Origin: Mycobacterium sp. 3519A
GTDB lineage: Bacteria; Actinomycetota; Actinomycetes; Mycobacteriales; Mycobacteriaceae
DNA: 64,000 nt
Reading direction: 5' to 3'
NCBI RefSeq assembly: GCF_900240945.1
Contig: NZ_OESG01000014.1
Coordinates: 554,923 to 618,922 of the forward strand
A program made the translations under genes and the position numbers. Of this stretch, positions 25,701 through 35,460 are shown piece by piece. The notes beneath the pieces were generated by a model. The model ran no database searches. It was not told the DNA's origin and saw only the letters and a list, made by a program, of their open reading frames with translations. How positions within the stretch are numbered: the stretch's first letter is position 1; every line of letters starts with the position of its first letter.

Positions 25701-26562
25701 GGACCTGCCCGAGCAGACGCAGTGAGCCCCGCGCGATATCGGCGCCGCATTGCCGGTGCAGCGCGCTGACCGGTCCCAGGCTGTAGCGCCGCCAATGCAC
25801 CGCGCGACGCAGATGCGCCGCCGCGTCCTGGCTGCGGTCCACACCGACTCCCGCGGCCTCCAGCACGTCGACCGCCGCCGTCATCGCGGCCAGCACAGCC
25901 GCGTCGGCGGTGAGCAGTCGGCTGAGCCCGTCGTCCCCGAATTGCACAGCCAGAGCATGCAATTCAATGATCGCGGCCCGCAACCGGAGATACCGCACCT
26001 GCGCGCCCGCGGCGTGGATGTGTGCAACCACCCGGTCGATCTGGCTGGCGCGCCGCAGCGCCGCTGACACGTCGCCGCCTTCATCGAGCGTGAGCAGCGC
26101 GCGGGCGATGCCGAACCGGTCCAGCGACGCGAGCAGTCGTCGGCGCAGCACGGGCGTCAGCGAATGCCGACACGAGACGAACCCGTCCGTCGACGTCATG
26201 TCCGCGGGCTCGGCGAGCAGCGTGTGCAATGCCCGCATCAACTCGTCGTCCAGTTCGGCGGTGGCCAGCAGTGCGACCATCGGCACCGTCGGCACCCCCG
26301 TCTGCGCCCGCAGGTCGGCGGCGCGCCGATTTGCCCGCGGCAGCGGGCCGCCGTCACCGAGGCCGGTCAGGTCGGCCTTGTTGAGCACCGTCACCACCGG
26401 CCGGGCGGCGGCTGCCAACGCGGCGCGGTCCTCGGGTTTGAGGGTCTCCGCGATCACCAACACGTGCACATCGGCACCCGTTGCATCGGCCGTGACGGCG
26501 ACGCCGGCGGCCGCCAGTGCTGCCGCCGCAGTGCTACGTCCGACGCCGTCGCGACCCAGCAC
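25693..26562 (-). CDS. GTPase-like protein (Rv0209-type), true N-terminus uncertain
   Basis: From the GTG at 26562 this is 289 residues. Its P-loop GRDGVGRST (Lys replaced by Arg) would begin at residue 3, losing the beta-strand RVAVLG that must precede it. The same frame stays open upstream and encodes a plausible N-terminus (QIFVDTLLRFAEHRNDPRLS), but without ATG, GTG or TTG. An ATT at 26658 with GGGAAGG before it, or a one-base frameshift from the ATG at 26687, could supply the start. VLNKADLTG near residue 60 is the G4 motif. It partners the dynamin-like gene downstream. Order matches Rv0209. Confidence 0.7.
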   Translation of the reverse strand: MLGRDGVGRSTAAAALAAAGVAVTADATGADVHVLVIAETLKPEDRAALAAAARPVVTVLNKADLTGLGDGGPLPRANRRAADLRAQTGVPTVPMVALLATAELDDELMRALHTLLAEPADMTSTDGFVSCRHSLTPVLRRRLLASLDRFGIARALLTLDEGGDVSAALRRASQIDRVVAHIHAAGAQVRYLRLRAAIIELHALAVQFGDDGLSRLLTADAAVLAAMTAAVDVLEAAGVGVDRSQDAAAHLRRAVHWRRYSLGPVSALHRQCGADIARGSLRLLGQVHV

Positions 26563-26789
26563 AGCAACCCGCAGCGGATCCGTCAGACGTGCTATGACAC
26601 GAGATAACCGCGGATCGTTGCGGTGCTCAGCGAATCGCAGCAGCGTATCGACGAAAATCTGGCGGCCTTCCCGAGTGGTGCCGTCATCGTGGCACCTTCG
26701 GGCCCGGGTCGCGAACGGTTGTCCCCAGTACCAGTCGAAGGCAACTGTTGCGTATCAATCTGCACCACGATGCGGGTACTCAGCTTGTT

Positions 26790-27650
26790 ATGAGCGACCA
26801 TGGACGGATGCAAGCGCCCGGGTCCGATGTCGCCGGCTGTCCGGCTCCGGGGTCCGATGTCGCCGGCTGTCCGGCTCCGGGGTCCGATGTCGCCGGCTGC
26901 CCGGCTCCGGGGTCCGATGTCGCCGGCTGCCCGGCTCCGGGGTCCGACGTCCCCGGGCCGCATTTGCATCGTCGGGTCACCAGCTTCCGGGCCAGGCGGT
27001 CGACCCTGTCCGGCGGCCAGCAGGCCACCTGGGAGCGGCTGTGGCCCGTTATGGGCATGCAGGCGCGCGACGCCGACGGACCCGCCCCGCTGTTGGACAC
27101 CGAAGCCTGGTTCGGCCGCTCGGCGCCGGTCGTCCTGGAGATCGGCAGCGGCACCGGCATCTCGACACTGGCGATGGCCAAGGCCGAACCGCATCTCGAC
27201 GTGGTGGCGGTCGAGGTCTACAAGCGCGGCCTGGCCCAGCTGCTGTCCGCGATCGACCGCGAGGGCGTCACCAACATCCGCTTGATCCGCGGCGACGGCG
27301 TCGACGTGCTCGAGCACATGTTCGGACCGGACTCACTGACCGGCGTCCGAGTCTTCTTCCCCGACCCCTGGCCGAAGGCGCGCCACCACAAACGCAGGCT
27401 GCTGCAGCCTGCGACGGTCGCGCTGATCGCCGATCGCCTGCGGCCCGGCGGCGTGCTGCACGCCGCCACCGACCACGCCGGCTACGCCGAACAGATCGCC
27501 CAGGTGGGGGACGCCGAACCGCGGTTCCGCCGCGTCACCGAGCAGCAGGCACTGCCGATCTCGGTACAGCGACCTGTGACCAAATACGAAGGCAAGGCCC
27601 AGCATGCGGGCAGTGCCGTTGCCGAACTGCTCTGGGAGAAGCAGCCATGA
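26790..27650 (+). CDS. trmB: tRNA (guanine-N7-)-methyltransferase with repeat-expanded N-terminus
   Basis: This 286-residue protein methylates G46 of tRNA using S-adenosylmethionine. The Rossmann core starts with VVLEIGSGTGISTLAMA near residue 115, then RVFFPDPWPKARHHKRR (TrmB signature) near residue 185 and LHAATDHAGYAEQI. The ATG at 26790 is chosen because MSDHGRMQ resembles the start I recall for the M. tuberculosis protein. Between it and the core lies a run of four 10-residue repeats (GSDVAGCPAP), an unusual insertion in an otherwise disordered N-terminus. The stop overlaps the next gene's ATG. Confidence 0.93.
   Translation: MSDHGRMQAPGSDVAGCPAPGSDVAGCPAPGSDVAGCPAPGSDVAGCPAPGSDVPGPHLHRRVTSFRARRSTLSGGQQATWERLWPVMGMQARDADGPAPLLDTEAWFGRSAPVVLEIGSGTGISTLAMAKAEPHLDVVAVEVYKRGLAQLLSAIDREGVTNIRLIRGDGVDVLEHMFGPDSLTGVRVFFPDPWPKARHHKRRLLQPATVALIADRLRPGGVLHAATDHAGYAEQIAQVGDAEPRFRRVTEQQALPISVQRPVTKYEGKAQHAGSAVAELLWEKQP
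26821..26957 (+). repeat. 30-bp tandem repeat inside trmB
   Basis: Four complete 30-bp units (26821, 26851, 26881, 26911) are followed by a 17-bp partial unit. Units 1-2 and 3-4 differ only by one synonymous T/C (position 20 of the unit), showing recent duplication in steps. The period is a multiple of three, so copy-number change keeps the frame. Confidence 0.97.
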
Positions 27651-28348
27651 GTCTGACCGAAGACATCCGGCACGTAGATCCGCAGACAGACGACGTGGCG
27701 CCGCCGCAGCCGATGCCGACCGATGCGACCGCCCGCGTGCTGCTGGTCTGGGACGCGCCCAACCTGGACATGGGCCTCGGCTCGATCCTCGGCGGCAGAC
27801 CCACCGCCGCACACCGGCCCCGATTCGACGCCCTCGGCCGTTGGCTGCTGTCCCGCACCGCCGAGTTGTCGTCCACCCGTCCGGACCTCACACTCGAGCC
27901 GGAGGCGACGGTGTTCACCAACATCGCCCCAGGTAGTGCCGATGTTGTTCGACCGTGGGTGGAGGCATTGCGTAACGTGGGTTTCGCGGTCTTCGCAAAA
28001 CCGAAGATCGATGAAGACAGCGACGTCGACAGCGACATGCTCGACCACATCGCACTCCGGCGCAGCGAGGGGCTGGCCGGCGTGTTGGTGGCTTCCGCCG
28101 ATGGTCAAGCGTTCAAAGCGCCACTGGAGGAAATCGCCCGCGAGGGCGTGCCTGTGGCGGTGCTGGGATTTCGCGAACATGCCAGTTGGGCGTTAGCGTC
28201 GGATACCTTGGAGTTCGTCGATCTGGAAGACATACCTGGTGTTTTCCGGGAGCCGTTACCGCGAATCGGCCTTGATTCGCTGCCCGAGCAGGGGGCTTGG
28301 CTGCAGCCATTCCGGCCGCTGTCCTCCCTACTGGCCTCGCGCGTGTAG
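27647..28348 (+). CDS. NYN/PIN-like domain protein (Rv0207c-type)
   Basis: This 233-residue protein has acidic residues placed as in NYN (PIN-like) nucleases: VLLVWDAPNLDMGLG near residue 35, DSDVDSDMLDHIALRR near residue 125, and VLVASADGQAF near residue 145. These would hold a metal ion for RNA cleavage, so an RNase role linked to its tRNA-methyltransferase partner is plausible. Activity of the mycobacterial family is not established to my knowledge. The ATGA overlap with trmB shows coupling. Gene order matches Rv0208c-Rv0207c-mmpL3. Confidence 0.8.
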   Translation: MSLTEDIRHVDPQTDDVAPPQPMPTDATARVLLVWDAPNLDMGLGSILGGRPTAAHRPRFDALGRWLLSRTAELSSTRPDLTLEPEATVFTNIAPGSADVVRPWVEALRNVGFAVFAKPKIDEDSDVDSDMLDHIALRRSEGLAGVLVASADGQAFKAPLEEIAREGVPVAVLGFREHASWALASDTLEFVDLEDIPGVFREPLPRIGLDSLPEQGAWLQPFRPLSSLLASRV

Positions 28349-28393
28349 ACAACTGGAAATGCGCGGGTAGCCACAGACTTAGAAGGAGTTCAC

Positions 28394-31333
28394 GTGTTCG
28401 CCTGGTGGGGTCGAACGGTGTACCGATACCGATACATAGTGATCGGTGTCATGGTCGCACTCTGCCTGGGGGGCGGCGTATTCGGCATCAGCCTCGGCAG
28501 CCACGTCACCCAGAGCGGCTTCTACGACGACGGCAGTCAGTCCGTGCACGCGTCGGTGGTCGCCGACAAGGCCTACGGACGCGATACGTCGGGCCACATC
28601 ATCGGGATCTATACGGCGCCCGAGGGCAAGACCGTCGACGACCCTGAGTTCAAGAAGAAGATCCTCGACAACCTGGACAAGGTCGAAAAGGATCACCCCG
28701 ACGAGATTCTGCGGTCGATCGGCTACTTCAAGAGCCCCGATGTGCTCAAGACCATGGCCGACGCCGACAAACAGCACGCGTTCATGTCGATCCAGCTCAA
28801 GGGCGACAACGACGACGCGATCCTGAACAACTACAAGAAGGTCAAGGACGACCTGCTCAGCGTCAAGGACGAGGGCGTCGACTTCAGGATGGCCGGCCTG
28901 CAACCGCTGGCCGCCGAACTGACCGGCACCATCGGCGACGACCAGAGGCGCGCCGAGGTCGCCGCCATCCCGCTGGTGTGCGTGGTGCTGTTCTTCGTGT
29001 TCGGCGGCGTCGTCGCGGCCGCGTTGCCCGGCATCATCGGCGGCCTGACCATCGCGGGTGCGCTGGGCATCATGCGACTGGTCGCCGAGTTCATGCCGGT
29101 GCACTTCTTCGCCCAACCGGTGGTGACCCTGATGGGCCTTGGCATCGCCGTCGACTACGGCCTGTTCATGGTCAGCCGGTTCCGTGAGGAGATCGCCGAG
29201 GGCTACGACACCGAGGCCGCCGTCCGGCGAACCGTGATGACCTCGGGCCGCACCATCATGTTCTCCGCGGTGATCCTGGTCGCCTCGTCGGTGCCGCTGC
29301 TGCTGTTCCCGCAGGGCTTCCTGAAGTCCATCACCTACGCGATCATCGCCTCGGTCATGCTCGCGGCGACGTTGTCGATCACCGTGCTGGCCGCCGCGCT
29401 CGCCATTCTCGGTCCCCGCGTCGACGCCCTCGGGGTGCGCACCCTGCTGCGGGTGCCGTTCTTCCGTAACTGGAAGCCGATGCGGGTCTACCTGGAGTGG
29501 CTGTCGGAGAAGACGCAGAAGACCAAGACACGCGAAGAAGTCGAGAAGGGCTTCTGGGGCAAGCTGGTCAACCGGGTGATGAAGCGGCCCGCCGCGTTCG
29601 CCGTGCCGATCATCATCGTGATGATCGCGCTGATCATTCCGTTGGGCGCACTGTCTCTCGGCGGCATCAGCGAGAAATACCTGCCGCCGGACAACTCCGT
29701 GCGCCTCGCGCAGGAGGAGTTCGACAAGATCTTCCCCGGCTTCCGCACCGAACCGCTGACGATCGTGATGGAAAGCGACAACGGGCAACCCATCACCGAT
29801 CAGCAGGTCGCCGAGGTCCGCAACAAGGCGATGCAGATCTCCGGGTTCACCGACCCGGACAACGACCCGACGAAGATGTGGCAGGCGCGGCCGTATCTCG
29901 ATGGCGCGTCGAAGGATCCGTCGATTCGGGTGATCCAGAACGGTCTGGTGAACCGCAACGACGCGGCCAAGAAGATCGCAGAACTGCGGGCGCTGACGCC
30001 TCCGCGGGGCGTCACGGTGTCGGTCGGCGGGACGCCCGCGCTGGAACAGGACAGCATCCACAGCCTGTTCGACAAGCTGCCGTTGATGGTGGTGCTGCTG
30101 ATCACCACGACCACGATCCTGATGTTCCTGGCGTTCGGATCGGTGGTGTTGCCCATCAAGGCCGCGGTGATGAGCGCGCTCACGCTCGGATCGACGATGG
30201 GCGTGCTGACATGGATGTTCGTCGACGGGCACGGATCCGGGTTGATGAACTACACGCCGCAGCCGTTGATGGCACCGATGATCGGTCTGATCATCGCGGT
30301 GATCTGGGGTCTGTCCACCGACTACGAAGTGTTTCTGGTGTCCCGCATGGTGGAGGCCCGTGAACGCGGTATGTCCACCGCCGAGGCCATCCGCATCGGC
30401 ACCGCCACCACCGGCCGGCTGATCACCGGCGCCGCACTCGTATTGGCCGTCGTCGCAGGCGCGTTCGTGTTCTCCGACCTGGTGATGATGAAGTACCTGG
30501 CGTTCGGTCTGCTGATCGCGCTGCTGCTGGACGCCACCGTGGTCCGGATGTTCCTGGTGCCCGCCGTGATGAAGTTGCTCGGCGACGACTGCTGGTGGGC
30601 GCCGCGCTGGATGAAGCGGATTCAGGAGCGCCTCGGCCTCGGCGAGACCGAACTGCCTGACGAGCGCAAGCGGCCCGCGGTGCGTGAACCCTCAGAAAAT
30701 CCGGAGGCCTTGGTCGGCGCCGGTGCACCTGTGCCGCCGCGGCCTCGGCCGCCGCACGACCCCACGCATCCGGAGGGTTCGCCCCGACCGGGGCGGATCG
30801 CGGCGCCGCCGCGCGCCAACGTGCCGTCCGGCGCGGGCACCACGCGGATCCCGACCGGGCGTGTTCAGGCCGACGAGCCCCAGACCACGCGACTGTCGAT
30901 GGCCAGGAACGCGGTCCGTAACGTCGTGAACAACGCGACCGGTCACCGGCCCGCGCCCCCGCCGCCGCGCGAGGAACGTGAAATCGAGTCGTGGCTGGGC
31001 GAATTGCGGGGCACCGGACCGTCGGCCGGTCAACCCGTGGCGCCCCCGGCGCGGCCGTCGGCCGACGCCACCAGGGCCATGCCCACGGGCGCTACCGGAC
31101 CACGTCCGCGTCCGCCTCGGCCGCAGCCAGGCAATGAGCCGACCACCGCGATTCCGACACAGAAGCCGCGGCTGGGGAACGCTGATGCGCCCGCGACGAC
31201 GGCCATCCCGACCGCGCGCAAATCCGACGCCGAGGCGGCCACCGAGAAGCTGAACACCCCCGACGAGGAACGTAAGCGCCGCGGCGGCGGCGTCAGCGCA
31301 CAGGACCTGCTGCGGCGCGAGGGCCGGATCTAG
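28394..31333 (+). CDS. mmpL3: MmpL3, trehalose monomycolate transporter
   Basis: This 979-residue RND-superfamily protein is the essential exporter of trehalose monomycolate for the outer membrane. The GTG at 28394 has AGAAGGAG upstream. There is an N-terminal helix (residues 13-35), a periplasmic loop, and two sets of transmembrane helices. They carry the proton-relay Asp-Tyr pairs [17 protein letters not shown] (Asp near 244) and [17 protein letters not shown] (near 640). From about residue 750 comes a long Pro/Arg/Thr-rich cytoplasmic tail ending in a charged stretch, as in other MmpL3 proteins. It follows the NYN gene by 45 bp. Its TAG overlaps the stop of the convergent permease gene. 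Confidence 0.97.
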   Translation: MFAWWGRTVYRYRYIVIGVMVALCLGGGVFGISLGSHVTQSGFYDDGSQSVHASVVADKAYGRDTSGHIIGIYTAPEGKTVDDPEFKKKILDNLDKVEKDHPDEILRSIGYFKSPDVLKTMADADKQHAFMSIQLKGDNDDAILNNYKKVKDDLLSVKDEGVDFRMAGLQPLAAELTGTIGDDQRRAEVAAIPLVCVVLFFVFGGVVAAALPGIIGGLTIAGALGIMRLVAEFMPVHFFAQPVVTLMGLGIAVDYGLFMVSRFREEIAEGYDTEAAVRRTVMTSGRTIMFSAVILVASSVPLLLFPQGFLKSITYAIIASVMLAATLSITVLAAALAILGPRVDALGVRTLLRVPFFRNWKPMRVYLEWLSEKTQKTKTREEVEKGFWGKLVNRVMKRPAAFAVPIIIVMIALIIPLGALSLGGISEKYLPPDNSVRLAQEEFDKIFPGFRTEPLTIVMESDNGQPITDQQVAEVRNKAMQISGFTDPDNDPTKMWQARPYLDGASKDPSIRVIQNGLVNRNDAAKKIAELRALTPPRGVTVSVGGTPALEQDSIHSLFDKLPLMVVLLITTTTILMFLAFGSVVLPIKAAVMSALTLGSTMGVLTWMFVDGHGSGLMNYTPQPLMAPMIGLIIAVIWGLSTDYEVFLVSRMVEARERGMSTAEAIRIGTATTGRLITGAALVLAVVAGAFVFSDLVMMKYLAFGLLIALLLDATVVRMFLVPAVMKLLGDDCWWAPRWMKRIQERLGLGETELPDERKRPAVREPSENPEALVGAGAPVPPRPRPPHDPTHPEGSPRPGRIAAPPRANVPSGAGTTRIPTGRVQADEPQTTRLSMARNAVRNVVNNATGHRPAPPPPREEREIESWLGELRGTGPSAGQPVAPPARPSADATRAMPTGATGPRPRPPRPQPGNEPTTAIPTQKPRLGNADAPATTAIPTARKSDAEAATEKLNTPDEERKRRGGGVSAQDLLRREGRI

Positions 31334-32487
31334 TCGGCAGGCGGCTCGTCCAACTCGTCGGCTGCGGCCGCCACCACCGGGGCGCTTTCGGCGTCCTGCG
31401 CGGCTTCTTCGGCTGCGGGGTCTCTGGCCATCAGCACGCGCACCGCGCTGTTGAGGAACGCCACCGTCGGCACGGCCAGCAGCGCGCCGACGATGCCTGC
31501 CAGTACGCCGCCGCCCGCAATCGCCAGCACCACGGCCAGCGGATGGATGGAGACCGCGCGGCCCATCACAAGGGGTTGCAGCACATGGCCTTCCAGCTGT
31601 TGGACGGCGATGATCAGCCCCAGCGTGATCAGCGCGTAGATCCAGCCCTTGGCGATCAGCGCGACCACGACGGCGAAGAACCCGGCGATCACCGCACCGA
31701 CGAGCGGGATGAACGCGCCCAGGAACACCAGCGACGCCAGCGGCAACGCCAGCGGCACGCCCATGATCGCCAACCCGGTGCCGATGCCGACGGCGTCGAC
31801 AAGCGCCACCAGAAATGTCGCGCGCACATAGCCGACCAACGACCGGAAGCCGGCCCGGCCGGCGTCGCGCACCCGCTCCCGCACATCCTCGGGGAAGAGT
31901 TTCGTGACGAACCCGTAGATGTTGCGCCCGCCGTGCAGCACGAAGATCAGCGTGAACAGGACCAGCAACGCGCCGGTGACGATCTCGGTCAGCGTGCTGG
32001 CCGTGGACAGCGCCCCGCTGGTGAGCTTCTCCTGGTTGTTCTGCAGCGCCTCGATCGCGGATTTGCGGGCGCTGTCGATCTGTTGCTGGTTGACGTGCAG
32101 CGGCCCCTGGGTCAGCCAGTCACCCACCCCCTTGATGCTGGTGCTCATCTGGTCGACGAGGGCAGGCGCGCCCTCGACGAACTGGGTGACGACGAACGCC
32201 AGGATTCCGCCGACGACGGCGAAACCGCCGAGCAGCACCAGAGCCACCGCACCGCCGCGCGGGGCGCCGCGCCGGTCCAGGAAATCGACGACCGGCAACA
32301 GCAGCGCGGCCAGCAGGGTCGCCAGCGCGACGGGCACGACGAGGATTTCGAGCTTCTTCACCACCCACAGCAGGGCCACCACGAAGCCGCCGATCACCAG
32401 CAGTCGCCACGCCCACGCCGCCGTTTTGCGGACTAGCGGAGACACCGACTGATCGGCGACGGAATCGAAAGAGGGGGCCGCTGGCAT
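31330..32487 (-). CDS. AI-2E family transporter (Rv0205-type)
   Basis: This 385-residue membrane protein has the AI-2E/PerM family pattern. There is an N-terminal helix group, an amphipathic loop (residues 100-165), then a run of helices with [26 protein letters not shown] and the late [20 protein letters not shown]. The family includes exporters and Na+/H+ antiporters, and the substrate here is unknown. Gene order and orientation match M. tuberculosis Rv0205 next to mmpL3. An acidic, Ala/Glu-rich C-terminal tail of about 30 residues follows the last helix. Confidence 0.88.
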   Translation of the reverse strand: MPAAPSFDSVADQSVSPLVRKTAAWAWRLLVIGGFVVALLWVVKKLEILVVPVALATLLAALLLPVVDFLDRRGAPRGGAVALVLLGGFAVVGGILAFVVTQFVEGAPALVDQMSTSIKGVGDWLTQGPLHVNQQQIDSARKSAIEALQNNQEKLTSGALSTASTLTEIVTGALLVLFTLIFVLHGGRNIYGFVTKLFPEDVRERVRDAGRAGFRSLVGYVRATFLVALVDAVGIGTGLAIMGVPLALPLASLVFLGAFIPLVGAVIAGFFAVVVALIAKGWIYALITLGLIIAVQQLEGHVLQPLVMGRAVSIHPLAVVLAIAGGGVLAGIVGALLAVPTVAFLNSAVRVLMARDPAAEEAAQDAESAPVVAAAADELDEPPAD

Positions 32488-32597
32488 GCCGGTAGCGTAG
32501 CGGCAGGCCCCGGCGCTACAGGGAATCTCGCGAATCGACCTCGGCGCGCCTGCGTCACCGACATTATCCGCGCGAACTGCACCGTTACCCTATTGAC

Positions 32598-33719
32598 GTG
32601 TCCCACGACGCGCCGGCGAGCGACGCGCGCAGCCAGGAGCGCCCCACCCGGGGCAAGTACTGGTGGCTCCGCTGGGTGATCCTCGGCGTGGCCGCGCTCG
32701 TGCTGGCGGTCGAGTTGACGTTGGTGCGGGACCAGTTGGCCAAGGCCTGGCACAGCGTCTACTCCGCCAACTGGTGGTGGGTGCTGGTGGCCATCGTCGC
32801 GGCGATGGGCTCCATGCACAGCTTCGCGCAGATCCAACGCACGCTGCTGCGGTCGGCGGGCGTCAGGGTCAAACAGTGGCGCTCGGAGGCGGCGTTCTAC
32901 GCGGGCAATGCGCTGTCCACCACGCTGCCCGGCGGCCCGGTGCTGTCGGCCACCTTCATCTACCGCCAGCAGCGGATCTGGGGCGCGTCGCCCGTCGTGG
33001 CATCGTGGCAGCTGGTGATGTCGGGGGCGCTGCAGGTGGTCGGGCTTGCGCTGCTCGGCCTCGGCGGCGCCTTCATGCTGGGCGCCAGCAAAAACCCCCT
33101 GTCGCTCATCTTTTCGCTTGGCGGCTTCATTGCGTTGATCATTCTGGCGCAGGCCGTGGCGACCCGTCCGGAATTGATCGACGGCATCGGGGTGCGGCTG
33201 CTGTCGTGGTTCAACTCGGTGCGCGGCAAGCCGTCCGACGCCGGCCTGGACAAGTGGCGCGAGACGTTGAACCAGCTGGAATCGGTGAGTTTGTCGCGCC
33301 GCGATCTCAGCGAGGCGTTCGGCTGGTCGCTGTTCAACTGGGTCGCCGACGTCGGCTGCCTGCTGGCCGCGTGCTACGCCACCGGCGGGCACCCGTCGAT
33401 CGCGGGTGTGACGGTGGCGTACGCGGCCGCCCGCGCGGTCGGGTCGATCCCGTTGATGCCGGGCGGCCTGCTTGTCGTCGAGGCGGTGCTGGTGCCGGGC
33501 CTGGTGTCGTCCGGTATGACGTTGGCCGCGTCGATCTCCGCGATGCTCATCTACCGGTTGGTCAGCTGGATCTTCATCTCCGCGATCGGCTGGGTGGTGT
33601 TCTTCTTCATGTTCCGCACCGAGAAGGACATCGACCCCGACGCCGCCCTCGACGACGACCGGGCGCCGCAGTTCAGCCCCGACCCCGAGGTCCGACACGA
33701 GCCCGAACCCGAAACGTGA
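32598..33719 (+). CDS. YbhN/UPF0104-like flippase-type membrane protein (Rv0204c-type)
   Basis: This 373-residue protein has about eight hydrophobic segments, including LRWVILGVAALVLAVELTLV at the start, FYAGNALSTTLPGGPVLSATF and AARAVGSIPLMPGGLLVVEAVLV, which are conserved turns of the lysylphosphatidylglycerol synthetase/YbhN-like family. Such proteins flip lipids or isoprenoid-linked intermediates across the membrane; substrate unknown. The start is the GTG at 32598. Both ends are charged and hydrophilic. It sits in the mmpL3-mmpL11 envelope cluster, 9 bp ahead of a DUF3054 gene. Confidence 0.85.
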   Translation: MSHDAPASDARSQERPTRGKYWWLRWVILGVAALVLAVELTLVRDQLAKAWHSVYSANWWWVLVAIVAAMGSMHSFAQIQRTLLRSAGVRVKQWRSEAAFYAGNALSTTLPGGPVLSATFIYRQQRIWGASPVVASWQLVMSGALQVVGLALLGLGGAFMLGASKNPLSLIFSLGGFIALIILAQAVATRPELIDGIGVRLLSWFNSVRGKPSDAGLDKWRETLNQLESVSLSRRDLSEAFGWSLFNWVADVGCLLAACYATGGHPSIAGVTVAYAAARAVGSIPLMPGGLLVVEAVLVPGLVSSGMTLAASISAMLIYRLVSWIFISAIGWVVFFFMFRTEKDIDPDAALDDDRAPQFSPDPEVRHEPEPET

Positions 33720-33728
33720 ACTCCGCCA

Positions 33729-34100
33729 ATGATTGACACCGAAGGTCGGGGCAAGCGAACGACCACCGCGCTGCTGGCGGACATCCTCTGCGTGATCGTG
33801 TTCTGCACCATCGGCAGGCGCAGCCACGCCGAGGGGCTCACGGTCACCGGGATCGCGCAGACCGCATGGCCTTTCCTGGCAGGCACTCTCGTCGGCTGGT
33901 TGCTGATCCGCGGATGGCGCAGGCCGTACACCGTGATCCCCACCGGGCTCGCCGTGTGGATATGCACTGTCGTGGTGGGCATGCTGCTGCGCAAGGCGAC
34001 GTCGGCGGGGGTGCAGACCAGCTTCGTCGTGGTGGCCTCATTGGTGACGGCGGTGCTGCTGCTCGGCTGGCGGGCGGTCGCGGCGATGCTTCGCCGCTAA
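33729..34100 (+). CDS. DUF3054 family membrane protein
   Basis: This 123-residue protein has four hydrophobic helices. Typical family features are ADILCVIVFCTIGRRSHAEG in helix one, TAWPFLAGTLVGWLLIRGWRRP in helix two and TGLAVWICTVVVGMLLRK in helix three. Function unknown. It lies 9 bp after the YbhN-like gene and overlaps the end of the convergent histidine-kinase gene by 4 bp. Confidence 0.85.
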   Translation: MIDTEGRGKRTTTALLADILCVIVFCTIGRRSHAEGLTVTGIAQTAWPFLAGTLVGWLLIRGWRRPYTVIPTGLAVWICTVVVGMLLRKATSAGVQTSFVVVASLVTAVLLLGWRAVAAMLRR

Positions 34101-35434
34101 TCCGAATTCACCGGTGGCTCAGGCGAAGTCGAGATAGTCAGCGTTGCTCGAAGACCGCCGAGCGGTCCATCGGACAGCTTGATGCTGCCGCCGTGCAACG
34201 TCGCTTGCTGCGCCACCAACGCCAGGCCGAGGCCCGATCCGCCAGGCGCTGCGTTGCTGCCGCGGGAGAACCGGCCCAGCACCGTCTGATGTTCCTCCTC
34301 GGGCAGTCCACGGCCGTTGTCGTCGACGACGATGGTCAGGATATTCTGATACCGGTTGGCGGCCAGCACAATTCGTGTCGCCTGCCCGTGCGTCACCGCG
34401 TTACGCACCAGGTTGTCGACGGCAAGCCGTAAGCCGCCGGGCCAGCCCCAAATCGCGCCGAGGTCGTCGGCGGCTTCGATCACGATCTCGACTCCGGTTG
34501 CGGTACGCATGTTTTCGCGTGCGACGCGGTCGAGCATATCGGTGACGTCGATGAGTTCACGGTCCTCGGCCTGCGCCAGCTGACCAGATGCGAGTTGACC
34601 GAGCGCGGTGATGATCGCCTCCACCCGGCGCTGCGCCCGCGACAGGTCCTGCACCACCTCGGCTCGTTCCTCGGCGGGCAGGTCGTGGATGCGCAGGGTG
34701 TCCAGGTCGGCGCGCATGGCGGTGAGCGGGGTGCGCAGTTCGTGTGCGGCGTTGGCGGCGAAATCCTGCGCCGCCTGAAGCGAATTCGTGGTCGCGCGCT
34801 GGGCGGCGGCCAGCCGGTACAGCATCTCGCTCATCGCCTCGGACAGGTCCTCGGCTTCCCTGACGCCGCGCACCTCCGGCATCTCCTCGGTGCCCTCGCG
34901 CAGCCGTTTGGTGTGCTCGGTCAGTCTGCGCAACGGCCGGATCGCCGGGCCGGCCAGCACCCAGCCGAGCCCCGCAGCGATCAGCACGGTGCCGACACCG
35001 ATCGCCGTGTAGAGCGGAATCCTGGCGCGGTTCAACAGGATACTGTCGGCGCGGATGCCGACGGAGACCAGCACCCCGCCCTGTTGTTCGACGGCGACCG
35101 TGCGCACCCGGTACTCCACGCCGTTCACTTCGACCGTCGCGGTGCCCAACGGTAGCGACGGCAGCTGCAGGCCGCGCTGGAACATCACCTGGCCGGTCGA
35201 CTTGGACCGCCCGGTGGTCAGCACACCGCGCCGCGGATCGTTGAGCTCCGTGGGATTGATACTCGCGTCGACGATGGAGTCGAGCCGCCGATCCAGTTGC
35301 AGCGCATCGTTGTTCGCAAGGACTACGGAGGTGAGGATGGTGAACACCGCGACGACCGCCGCCGCGGCGGCAGCCGACGCGATCGCCACCCGGGTACGCA
35401 GCGACGCTGACCGCAGCGACCGCGGCAACCTCAC
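34097..35434 (-). CDS. Sensor histidine kinase, PrrB-like
   Basis: This 445-residue kinase has an N-terminal membrane helix (residues 14-38), an extracytoplasmic sensor of about 110 residues, a second helix (140-165) and a HAMP linker. HisKA follows with the phosphorylated His in AAHELRTPLTAMRADL. The HATPase domain has DNLVRNAVTHG, DDNGRGLP and GSGLGLALVAQQA. The sequence closely resembles what I recall of M. tuberculosis PrrB, but this site is not the prrAB locus there, so it is called a paralogue. It is the second gene of a two-component operon, 26 bp after the regulator. Confidence 0.9.
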   Translation of the reverse strand: MRLPRSLRSASLRTRVAIASAAAAAAVVAVFTILTSVVLANNDALQLDRRLDSIVDASINPTELNDPRRGVLTTGRSKSTGQVMFQRGLQLPSLPLGTATVEVNGVEYRVRTVAVEQQGGVLVSVGIRADSILLNRARIPLYTAIGVGTVLIAAGLGWVLAGPAIRPLRRLTEHTKRLREGTEEMPEVRGVREAEDLSEAMSEMLYRLAAAQRATTNSLQAAQDFAANAAHELRTPLTAMRADLDTLRIHDLPAEERAEVVQDLSRAQRRVEAIITALGQLASGQLAQAEDRELIDVTDMLDRVARENMRTATGVEIVIEAADDLGAIWGWPGGLRLAVDNLVRNAVTHGQATRIVLAANRYQNILTIVVDDNGRGLPEEEHQTVLGRFSRGSNAAPGGSGLGLALVAQQATLHGGSIKLSDGPLGGLRATLTISTSPEPPVNSD

Positions 35435-35460
35435 CTACGGCTCCCTGAGGCTCGACTCAC

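Noticed and set aside
26821..26957. Short regular repeats considered as a CRISPR array
   Set aside because: Units are directly adjacent without spacers, keep the reading frame and lie within trmB.
28379..30232. Open frame of over 600 codons antisense to mmpL3
   Set aside because: Product is His/Gln/Asp-rich without domains, while mmpL3 is full length on the other strand.
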